A DNA stretch of 64,000 nucleotides, taken from NCBI GenBank assembly GCA_031763025.1, contig JASSKH010000005.1, positions 4,606,092-4,670,091 of the forward strand, in the 5' to 3' direction. A program made the translations under genes and the position numbers. Shown here in pieces: positions 10,801 to 23,495 of the stretch; position 1 is the stretch's first letter; every line of letters starts with the position of its first letter. Source of the DNA: Macrocystis pyrifera. Its lineage: Eukaryota > Sar > Phaeophyceae > Laminariales > Laminariaceae. The notes below the pieces were generated by a model. That model worked only from the letters and a program-made list of their open reading frames with translations, was not told the origin of the DNA and ran no database searches.

Positions 10801-13800
10801 AGCACCGCCACGGAGGTGATGAAAGGCATGTACATGAGGATCCCCGTCAGCAGCAGGAGAATTACGGACATCACGTTGTTGCCTCGCATCCAGAGGTAGA
10901 GCTTCGAGGACACCATGGCGCCGATCACGGCTCCCACGCCGCGGGCGATGAACACCGAGCCCACCTGAACAAAAAAAAAGAGGCGTGTTCGTTCGTTCGG
11001 GGGGGGGGGGGGGGGACATATCGTACGTCAGGAGACTACAAACCGGTTGTGGAAGGTCAGGCGTATCAACGTACGCGACCATCAGCACATATTAGACCAA
11101 ACAGGAGTGAACTACTGCTGCTGTTAATGGTTTCAGCGCCGGCAGTTTACGTATACGACCGTTTACGTAGACCAATAAGATTGTTGAAAATTTAGCGCGG
11201 GAATTTTCTTAAACCTGTGACCGAAAGCATGTTTCCGCCGTCACAGCCCACAGTCTGAAACAAGCGTTACCGCCAACACAGGAAAACCGCGCGTTTGCCT
11301 CGGCTACCGCAGCGGTATACCGCGAAAGAAGCCCAACACTCGTTGCCACCTCCCTCCTGACATATACTTGTTCTTGGGTGTCGGTGGGCATAAAAAACGC
11401 GCGCGAAAAATGTTAGGTTCGGACGTCGGGAGGCAGCGTCAAAAAAAAAAAAAAAAAAAAACTCTGCTGGTGAGTGGGACTACGCGACGCGGCGCATGTG
11501 GGCATGGCATGGCAAGGCGCTGTTGCCCTGCTGTGTTCAGTCCGTCATGAGCGCCGCGAGCAGCCGTCACAGCGTGCGCAATTGGTGTTTCATCTCCGGG
11601 AGAATTATTCACACTTAGAACCGTACCATCCTAAAAAATTAACAACACTCAAATCAATCTGTAAATATTTGTGAAATGAAAAGGTTTCAACATGTTGCAA
11701 CATCATATCAATATCCCTTGTTCGGGTTATATCAGTATCAGTGCGCAGGATGCTTATTTAAAACTGTCCTGTTGACCCGGGCAGCATCCAGGGGAGCCGC
11801 TGGCCTATATCTTCGACAAGGAATTACATTTAGAATACGCGCGTTCGGTTTTATCACAATGCTTGTAAAATCCGGTAAAAATGGAATATAGACGAGACGT
11901 ATTACGTACGCAGCTTGCAAAGTTGAGTATCAACTATTTACTCAGTCGAACTCACAGCTGACGTATTTCAAAATTTATAAAATATGTTTACGTGCGCCTG
12001 GTGAGTCATATTATGTGTCCACACTCAACCATAGTCCTGGCTCGGGTACACCACATTTTTCATCTACACGGCAGTATATTATGTATACTGCTGCTGAACA
12101 ATAAAAACAGCTGTGAGTGAGATCGAGGATTTCATCGAGACCCATCACCTTGGCAAGCTGTGTGATACTATTACGGGGGACCATAGTAAATAGGACCTAC
12201 GGTACACACAACAACCTATATATTTACCTGTTTTTACTAACAATATTTGGTCCTATTTACTGTGGTCCCTCGTAGTACTGTCATACCACTGCGATCGCGC
12301 GCGTACTACCACAGGGGTTGGTTGTATGTGGTCTCGTGGCACGCATACAAGTCCGTGCATGCAGAATTCCAGGAGTGGGTGTCTCTACATTTAGCGAAAA
12401 TCTGATACCACTCTGTCCCAAAATATTAGCAACGTTTGTACACTAACTTTCAACCCAAAAGGTGCTTATACTGATCTGTCCCATTACATAAGAAACGGTT
12501 ATACACTAATTTTTAAACCAAAAGGTGCTTATGTTTCGGGACAGAGTAGACAAAATAATTACCAGGTATACAAAGTACTTATATATACTCGCAAGACCCG
12601 AAGAGGGCACGGTATATATTATACTCTTAGAAGTAACAAACCAGGCAAGGGTTACATCGTAGCGGAGGGGAAGCGAGCGCGGCTGAGGCATGGGTTATAC
12701 AGAAAGCAGGGCGGGGGCAGGGGACGCTAGGCGAAATCCAAGCGGCGGCGGAAGGCAACGTCGAGGTCCATCAGCTGTTTCACGAGGCCCGCACGCCTTG
12801 GTGGGCAAGGGCGGAGCCGGTAACGTCAATCGCAAAACGTTGCGCCTTCGACAAACCCCAAGTTTCAGCTGCCACGGTACTCCCATCGAATGATAAACTG
12901 GGATACGGAAAACAGCACGATACACACACAGCACGTAGCCCTTTTGGAAGGACCCCGCGAGAAAGGAAAACGCCATTTAGGTCACCTGGAAAACTCCTGC
13001 GCACCGTTTCCCCCCCCCATTGCTGACTACCAGTACAAGGGACCGGTACCAACTCTGATAAGGAACGTCGGTATACAACGAACCTCTATTAATAGTCCCA
13101 AACATCAAATCACTATAGAGTCCCTACAGCAGTAGACCAGGTAAGGCGCCACCTACTGTAACTGCACCAGGTTCAGGGGCCGGTCGCCCAGAAAGCAAGG
13201 CGGCAACATCGACACTACCGCAGTAGTATGATATACACCAGGCACGAAACGTTCCGACATCATCCGACAACGTTCCGACATCATCCGACCAACCAGTTCG
13301 ACAGAGGTACTAACTGTAGTTGACTGATGCCATGTTGGAACGAACACGATAAGCACGCCCTGGACGACAGACTCGACTCTATTGCTTCGACAACGGACGA
13401 GGGGAGAAATCTATCGATGCCCACTGTCATGACGTACCATACATACGCGAGGCAAGTTTCGTACAACAGTAGTAGTCCATCGGTTTATCATACACGTAGT
13501 CGTGAAACGGAACGATAGACCATGCGCTGATGTGCAATACGAGTATGGCAGCGTTGTTGTTGTTGTAGATGCCGTTGTACTGGTCGTCATTGTCGTCGCC
13601 TTTGTCTTCGCTTTTAGGCGCCGCTCGCCGAAGGACGTTTCGCCTCCGGTTTTTCGCCGTGGCTTTTCCTACGTACAAAGGAACTTCCGATGACTCAATT
13701 GCTGTCGCATAGTTCTTGCTGTACACAACCCCGAGGCGCGTGGCACAAAACTGGCCTTAGAAGGTCAACTCGAGAGTACGAGCGGATGTTTAGACCATAT

Positions 13801-16800
13801 ACTGCTGAATCAAAAACGTTATCCACATACTGGTACCTGGTACACACTATTGTTGACAGTACTCTGGTACAGGCACGTAAGAGCTGCGTCGGCATTCATT
13901 CATGAATATATAGCGGTAGAGCCGTACGCAATAAAAATTATTTGTACACTGCAGCAGTCAAAAATGCCAGGAGACATGTCAAGCCACGGAAAATGTGCGC
14001 TGCCAAAAGGGGTGTAGGGCCGAGTGCTCCACACTAAAAGCTGGTAGTTTGGTGTCAGTCAAGGCATGTCAAGGCAAAGTTGCTGTTTTGTCAACGGTTG
14101 AAAGCGCCTTCTCCTGACATGTTTGACCACAGCTGCACTGGTGAAAACGCTGCGGAACTACTTTCACCTACCGGTCACATCACGGTCACGGCATACTTGA
14201 TACTCGTCGCCGTACACACTCTATGGTGGGAGAAAAAACTAAGCGTGCTGCGTTTGTTTCCCAGCGGGTATCGGACATCGGACAGGGCTAGGGCTGACAG
14301 TTGGAAGGACCGTCGTGCCAGAGCTGGGCGTACCATGCAACCATGCATGCAGCGCGAGCGAAACAAGGGAGGCGGCATGCAACGAATACCCTGCTTTGTG
14401 TCCCCCGCTAATATACTACAAGGTATTGATGAGTATTGTATGATGGTTTCCGGTACTATCATAAAATAATAGGTGCACACGACAATGCATCTACTCGTAC
14501 ATATTCTATGATGAGCGATCCAAGTAATAAAATGTATCACGCCAAGCTGGAGAAGCTGAGTTCTGGGGGAAAAAAAACTTCCCGTAGCTCAAACGTTTTC
14601 TGAGTTTCTTTTTTCCCTAAATACTACCAGGTATATATGTACTGATATACCACTACGTCGGTACCCGCTAAGGCATGGTTCAGTCATCACAATATTCCAC
14701 GTATACCCCGAATACACCAATGTAGGCTCACGAAAAAAATAAGAAACAACCTACGGTCTGTATTAAAAGGGTCATTCTTGTCAAGAGAGTTTTTTTCCGT
14801 AATTTTCATATTTTGACCGCGCAAATTGTCAGTCTTCCGAATTTTCCTCAATTTTTCTTTACAAATATGTCAATTTTGACTTTCCTGATTTGTTCGCTTT
14901 CAGGAGAATTTCACGAATGGTGACAGAACGCCTCCGTATCTTGATATATATATCTCCAATTATTTCCAAACTTTGCAAATTTCGGAAAAAAAAACTTTCC
15001 GACAAGAATGAGGAGCCTAAACGGGGAGAACTGAAGGCTCGCTCGCTTCCGGGCGGACGCCAATGCTACGTGGCATATAATAATATTACGGGGGTCCATA
15101 GTTAATAGGACCTATGGTATACATAGAAACCTATATATTCAACTATTCCCTCTAACAATAATTGGTCCTATTTACTACTGTATGGTCCCCCGTAATAGTC
15201 GACTAACTACTTGGGATTTGAGTGGTTTGTCCCTGAAAAAGATACTGCACTCCTAAAATGGCTAAGGCCCATTCTTATCGGAGAGCAGTCAATCCAGAAT
15301 TTCCAAATTATTTCTCAATTGTGGAAATAATATGAAATATGTACGTATCAAGTATCAAGATACTGGAGGCGTTCGGTCACAAGTTGTGAAAATCTTCACA
15401 ACGCAAAAAAATCAGGAAAGTTAGGCTTTCACATGTTTAGGGAAAAAATCGCAGCAAAAATCCGGACGAGCAAAACAATATTGCGCGAACAAAATATTGA
15501 AATTATGGGGAAAAAAAGCGCTTTCCGACGAGGATGCTAAGCTCAAGGTTAAACGATGATATCACAATATTCAAAGGTTCTACTGGTGAATTCCAAGGTT
15601 TTGCTCAGATTTGTTGATAGCGGGCCAATACTCTGCCTGGTATGATGTGCAGAAAATGATACCGGCAACCGGTCACTAGTAATAACTTCTACCTGGTATT
15701 CATAGTACGGAGGGCCATAGTAAATAGGACCTACGGTACACACAAAAACCTACATATTTCCCTATTTTTACCAACAACATTTCGGCCTATTTACTATGGC
15801 CCCCCCCCCGTAAATAGTACCCGGTACGATATACGGTATCAACACACGAGAAAAAAAAACACACCGACGGCGAAACACAAGCTGTTTGTGGGTGCCCGAG
15901 GGGATATGGGTCGGTTGGCATGGTAATACCATACCTCCAGTCTACGTGCCAAAAAGGGCGCCGCCCACGACCAGCTAGCTGACGGTAATCACGTACTAAC
16001 CGTATCATGCTGCACTTACGTATAGCGGAAAAGAAGACAGAGACAATGCTTCTAAGAACACCAGACCACATATATAACCCTCGCACCACCGCTCGTCATC
16101 GAAGCAGCAGGCCAGAGGCACGAACAGACAGCCCAGTTCTCGTACTTGGACGGCATTATCCACGAAAACATGACTATGCTACTCGTGCCGCCAACTGCTG
16201 TGCAGCTGGTTCCAACGTGGTCTTCCGCTGCCTTCTTTATTTTTTTGTTTTCTTGTTTTTGTGCTTGATCCTCTGTGATTTTCATTATATTTTTTTTCTC
16301 CTCTCTTCTTCGGTTGATGAAGAGAGTCGTGCGGCGTGGGTGGATTACGACCCTGCTTTGCTTGTATCGTACCAGGGTATTGTCCAACGCCGAGGGGCGG
16401 GGCATAGTTGACGAACGCAGGACGGAGACGGCAGACAGGGTAGCAAGGTCTCAAGCGGACTAGTAGGGAGAACCTGGCTACCGTATGAGTATAAATTACT
16501 GCCGCTACCTGGAGGTTGCTTTGTGCTTCGGTTTGCCTGTTGTTTTCCCTTGGTTCTTAGTCTGACTCTGTTTATTAGTAGAGTGGTGTTTCTCTCTTGA
16601 GCGCACTTTTTTTCAGGTGTCTTGTCACATCCCCTGCCCTGCGGGGGGAGGCACGACACTTTTTTTCTTCTCTCTTTTACGTGTTATCTCTTTCGATTTC
16701 TTTTTTCTTTCTTTCTTTCTTTTCTTGTCTTTGTTTTCTCTCATCTTTTGTCATAGAATATATGCCTGTCGTGCCTGTGATATCCACCACCTGGTACGAT

Positions 16801-17841
16801 GAGAGAACAACAACCGTTAGCAACAATGGTGATGAATCGCATCAACATTGTGTGCTGCTGCTGCTGCTGTTGCTGTGCTTACGTATACAGAACAATGTAG
16901 TATCTCTGCTGTGGCGTAGTTTTGTTTGTGACCGGGGCTGTGCAGCGGACGCAGGACGACCGATTTGGGGCTGAGCCGCCGGATGATGGTTGGGACGATG
17001 GCTGGTGGGAAGAACCCAGGACCAGGCCGACCAGGAAAGAACTGGGCCCAATGTCTAGCAGACGACCTCAGGGTTTTCTTTGTTCTTGTTTATCTTTTGT
17101 TTTTTTTCGTTTTCTCTCACAGAGTATGGATGTATGTCGTGCCTGTCATATCCAGTATCTCTTATGACGAGTTCATGTGAGAACAACAATGATGGCATGG
17201 CATTGCATTGCATCGTGTACTATTATTACTACTGCTGTTGCGCTTATGCAAACGCAACAATGTTGGAACACACACAACACAGCAGCAGTATCTCTGCTGT
17301 GGCGTAGTTTTGTTTGTGACCGGGGCTGTGCAGCGGACGCAGGACGACCGATTTGTGGCTGAGCCGCCGGATGACGGTTGGGACGATGGCTGGTGGGAAG
17401 AACCCAGGACCAGGCCGACCAGGAAAGAACTGGGCCCAATGTCTAGCAGACAACCTCAGGGTTCTTGGAGCCACCGAGGGCTCCACGGAAAGCTTCCCTA
17501 GGTTGTTCGGAGTAGAGACGGTGTTATGGCCGAGGGCGGCTAAGAAGAGCGGGGAGTGGTACTGGGGGGTCGTCGAAGCGGCAGACTGTTTCATGGCGAG
17601 GTGTCACAGGGACGAGGCGCAGAGAAGCCGGCTGTGTCACGCAGCTGAGCGTGAGGGAGCCAAGCAGCGACGAGCAGCGACAAGGAGAAGGGGGAACGGG
17701 GGGGGGGGGGGGGGGGGCAGCCGTACCGATGCAGCTGTCAACGAATGCAGAAACGAAATGATAGATCGGGTGGCTAGGTATCGGTTCGACTAGCTCTCCA
17801 AGTCAAGCAGGTTTCCTTCGTTTCTTGTTGAATAGTTCAAT

Positions 17842-17908
<67 letters not shown>

Positions 17909-20900
17909 AGCGGCAGTACTGACACTTGGCACCGCTATTGACGAGAATGGAAGGAGACGGCAAAGGGTGTGGCTAGGTTCTCCAATCGATTTTATAGGTC
18001 AGACGGGCACCCATGCATGTTACTTATCACCGTCTGGAAAACGTTGCTCTCTTCTTTGTTTTTATTATTTTGCTTCGTCTCTCCATTTGTTTCCTTTCCT
18101 TTCCTTTCCCCGCCCCGCCGTCCGTATGCCGGTCTATATCTCTCCTTCGTGTTGCTTCGTCCGCGTGGCAGCTATCTGTCCTTCCTGAGTATGTATGCTT
18201 TCCGTCTAGCAGCCTTTCTTATCTACTACGGGGGACCATAGTAAATAGGACCAAATATTGTTAGTGAAAATAGCGAAATATATAGGTTTTGTGGGTACCG
18301 TAGGTCCTATTTACTGTGGGCCCCCGTAACAGCGTGTCATCATTGCAGAATTTAGTTTTGTTGTGTAGTCTTTTGTTCTTATTGTCTAATCTTGCTCGTG
18401 TTGTTGTGTTCTCGTACCCGGTAAGCTGGCACTTCACTTGCTTGACCCTTGAATTTGCGATTATCTTATTTGTTTTTTGGGTCTTCCTCTGTATCACAGT
18501 CCGTGACCACAGAAACGGTATCTCTCGAGGATAAGGAATCAGGACGGACATTTGGTGTACTGATGAAGCCGGGGAGGAAGGACGATTTAATGTGAAGACA
18601 ACAACAACAACGAAAGCAACAACAGAAGTTTGTATCTCTCCAGGCTTGAAGAATCGGCACCGACACTGGTTGTGCTCGATGTCGACGCGCAGAAAGAACG
18701 GTTTGATGTCAAGCACGCACACACATAGAACACAAAGACCAACACACAGCACACCCTGCCCCGGGAAAGAATGTCTGCGCCACGTTTCTCCAAAACGACA
18801 ACTATGAATGATGTAATACTATGCATGGGGGCACAGACGACAAAAACGGTGGCTTTGGAAATGCATAGGTCTGCGGTAAGTTTCCACAAATACCTCTCTC
18901 CCTCGCTGCACGCTGCGCACTCCTGTCGTGAAATTACGCTTGGATAATCGTCCGAGTGTGTGTGTGTTCTTTGTACCCGTTGACATACAGCACAACCAGT
19001 GTCCGTGCGGATTCGTCAGTCCTGGCGAGATGCGAGCTCTGTGGTCAGAAATCGACTACGCAGGGTCACGAAACGATGACACAGAAGCAGTTCGTCGTAC
19101 TCGTACGGCGTAGGGTTGTTCAGGAGCAAGCGGAGTAAACACCGCAATGCCGTGTCATCTTACTGGATACGACAGGAAACGACATACCTATTCAAAAAAA
19201 AGAGAGAAACATCGAAGGAAAAAAAGGAAAGCAAATACTCTCTCCAGGAAGCAAAAAAAAAAAAACAAATCAAAACAAAACAAAAAACAAAAAAGATGTT
19301 GCAGACAACACAAAAACAAGCGAGAGGAACACAACGGCCGCATATAAATCGTGTATGACTATTACGGGGGGCCATTTAGTAAACAGGACCTACGGTACAC
19401 ACTAAAATCTGTATGTTTCCCTATTTTGGCTACTACGGGGGACCACAGTAAAATAGGACCAAATATTGCTGGTAAAACATGGAAATATAAAAATATACCA
19501 GGTACGTGTTTGTGTGTACGTAGGTCCTATCAACTATGGTCCTCCCGTAAAATAACAGGCATAACAACCGAAGCACAGCAAACCAAGAAGAAAACAGGGA
19601 CCCTCCAGGCAGCCGCAGTTTGTGGTGCACGTACATAGAATAGCCAGGTTCTTCCTATCGATGGGCAGTCTGGTACCTCACTCATCTGTCATGTCATGCC
19701 GTCTCCTTTCCTGCGTTCGTCATCCGTGCTACGAGTAATAATAGCAGGTACCAGTTACCACTTCCCAGGTATGTGCGTATAGACATATCTGATCGGAAAT
19801 ATTGGATACCTTTCCACATAGCCACAACATCTACAAAAGTACCTTATCTTTCCCATCACAGGTTCGGGGCGAAAAAATGGTGATCATTACTCGTATCTGG
19901 TATAATCATGTAAAGCGGTCGAACGTAAAGAGTGATCGTATTGCAGCACCATCAACCACCCAATTTTATCTCTCTCTTCCTTTCTTCTATTGACGAGCCT
20001 TATTGTTAAAGGAGTCGTGTGGTGTGGGGATGACGAGCCTGCTTTGCTTGTTTCGTATTGCCTGACGCCGAGGAGCGGGGCATGGTTGACGAACGCACGA
20101 CGGAGAGGCAGACAGGGTAGCAAGGTCTCAAGCGGACTAGTAGGGAGAACCTGGCTACCGTATGAGTATAAATTACTGCCGCTACCTGGAGGGTGCTTTG
20201 TGCTTTGGATTGCCTGTTATTTTCCCTTGGTTCTTAATCTAACTCTGTTACTAAGTAGTAGTGTTTTTTCTTTTTCTTTTGTTCCAGCTCATTCTTTTCA
20301 AGTGTCTGCCACATCCCCTGCGGGGGGGGGCACGACATCAGTAGTTGGTTTCTTGCATTTTTTTTTGTTTTTCTTTCGATTTTTTCTTCGTTGTTTTGAT
20401 TTTTTCTTTGCTTTCTTTCGTTTCTCTATGTCATAGAATGTGTGTGTCGTCCCTGTCGTATTCAGAATGATGACATGGCATCATGTGCTTACTGCATAAT
20501 AACGTGGTATCGCTGCATGTGCATGTGTGGCGTAATTTAGTGACCATATCATATGACATGTATCTCTCTACCAGGATTGAAGAATCGGCACGGACACTGG
20601 TTGTGCTAGATGTCGACGGGTAGAAAGAACGGTTTCATGTGAAGAAACACTCACACACCACGAGCCAGCAGTCAATACTATCATTAAAAATACCAGGTAC
20701 AACATACGTACCACGATCCTATATACGGATACAGTCAGTCAATTTGCGGTTTGGAAGGAGTTGAGGATACGAGACCCGCGCCGTCCCAGCGAGCGGTGAC
20801 GGAACGCCCGGCGGACACCTTCCTTCCTTCCCGTGCACGTAGAACGATACCTAGAGCGTGTCGCTTGAGAGTTTCCGTCGTCACATCCGCAATCAACTTG

Positions 20901-23463
20901 CCCGCCTCCATATTTAATAATAAGGAATCTATTAATAGAGACAAAAGAGATAGGATTTTCTTCCAGTAGAGGCCGAGATCAAAATGCGGCGGAATGTTGT
21001 TGTTGTTGATGCTGTCGTTGTTGTTGTTGTTGCTGTCGGCTGTGTGTTCTTCACATCAAGCAGTTCTTTCTACCCGTCGACATCCAGCAAAACCAGTGTC
21101 CGTGCCGATTCTTCAATCCTAGAGAGATACAAGTTCTGTGGTCACAAAGCTACGCCACATAGAAATACTACGTTGCCACGTATGCAATGCAATGCCATGT
21201 CATCATTCTGCGTACGACAGGCACGACATACACATTCCATGACCTAGAGAAACGAAACGAAACAAAGAAAAAAAAACAAACAAACAAGACAACTCGAAGA
21301 GAAAAAGAAACAAGAAATATATATATATATATACCTGGTATACTTACATGCAACAAACCATCGTGCCCCCCCCCCGCAGGGGATCTGACAGTGGACACTT
21401 GAAAAGAACGAGCTGGAAAAAAAAAAGGAAAAAACAAGAAAAACACCACTAGTCGTCGCCGACAGAGCAGAGTAAGACTACAAGATGCATGGCGCAATGG
21501 CTCCAAATAGGGGCCAATTTTGTCAGTATTACTTTGAACTGGTACCGTATACGGCGGGAGCATGTCCGTGTGGTCTTCTGCTGGTAAATGATACCTGGTA
21601 CACACTACTTGTCGTTATACTCGTACATAGGTGCTGGGATGCCGTCATCATCATGCATGCCACAAGTACAAGCAGTCATAACAATACAAACCAGCACTCG
21701 TACCAGAGTACGAGCTGTGATTGTTGACAACGAAATACACACGGGTTGCTCCTCGAGGTGCCAGACCAGGTACGTTATACGATGCCAGCCTTGGGCTATT
21801 AATATTAGTGTACACGAGTAGAGCACGTTATTATGTAACAGGAATAGGTTACAGGTGGGAAACAATTGACGGCCGCAAACCAAGGCTAAGTAAAACCTGA
21901 CGCACCGACCACTGCTGTCAAGAAGCCAGAGCCGGCGGAAACATAAACTCCACTACCAAAGAGACAAGTAGTACTGAACGAACGGCAGAACGGGGTAGGT
22001 TCATTCTTATCGGAGAGCTTTTGTCCCAAAACTTCCAGAGTTTGGAAATAATTGGAGAGAAGTATCAATATACAGAGGCGTTCTGCCACTATTCGTGAAA
22101 TTCTCCACAAACAAAAAAATCATGTTTGTTAAATTTCACATATTGAGAAAAAAAAAACAGGAAAATCTGCAAGATAAAAAAATTGCGCGAAAAAAACATG
22201 GAACTTGTGAAAAAAAAGCTCTCCCAAAATAATGCTGTAGAGGTTTATGACTCGTAGCTGAGGGCTGACAAAGCCAGACAGTGTGATGTCAGAGTTGAAC
22301 TCGTACTATTAATGCCAGATGTACTCCTCGCACATAGCCGAGGACATTGACTGAGGCATGATATCATGCTTGCAGCAGTGCAGTAGCCGGCGTCACCGGT
22401 GGCTCGGTAGGTGGTCCGCGTGCCTATCAAAATCAATTTCATGCGTTCGAGTCACACCCAGTGCATGCTCGTAGGGACTTTGTCTTGCGTATAAAAATTG
22501 GTTAGCGGAAAGCGCGAGAGCGTGAGTTAGTCACATTGGATGAAACTCGACGAGCAGTGGGAGTGCTGAACCCTATGCGCGACAAAAAAATAAAGGCACG
22601 TACCGGGGGGGGAAAGGGACGACACCTGTGACCACGACTTGTCCAGGAGGTCGCTGACGGTAAAACCTCCAACGAGTTTCTAGGCCGGAAAGAAAAAGTG
22701 ATGAATAAAAAAAAAAAAAAAAAAAAAAAAGTAGTACCAGGCAGTAGTAGTGGTAGTTGTAGTAGTATAATATTAGGGGCGACCTTAGTAAACAGGACCA
22801 AACCTTGTTAATAAAAGTAAAAATAGGTAAATGTACAGGTTTTTGTCTGTGCCGTAGGTCCTATTTACTATGGTATTACGGGGGACCATAGTTAATGGGA
22901 CCAAATTTTGTTAGTAAAAATAGGTAAATATATAGGTTTTTATGTATACCATAGGTCCTATTAACTATGAACCCCCGTAATAGTAGTTTACAGCAGTACA
23001 CTGAGCATATTTAGTGACGATCTCACCACGATACTCAAATGTCAATTTTGTTGAATCACTATACTTCCGCACTCCTCTCACGACGCCTGTTGTAAATATA
23101 GCTGTGGTACCAGGTGAAAACCGGTAGCCACGCACGCACCGCAACCTACTACTCTTTCAATGGGAACCACCACCTCCAACCCCCAGCAGAATCTAGAGTA
23201 CTCCGGAGTACGAGCGAGGTACATACTTTCGTATTTTTACATTTTTTGTGGTCGAGAGTTTGAACATTTTTTCGTCGCCGTGCCATCCCTGTTTCGTTAT
23301 TTATACTTGGGTCACTTAAGATATCAGGTACGAGTATACATGCGACAAAAATAAAGGCACGTACCGGGGGGGAGAAGGGACGACACCTGTGACCACGGCT
23401 TGTCCAGAAGATCGTCGAGGGTAACACCTCCTACGAGTGGGCTGGGAAGTAAAAGTGATGGAT

Positions 23464-23495
<32 letters not shown>

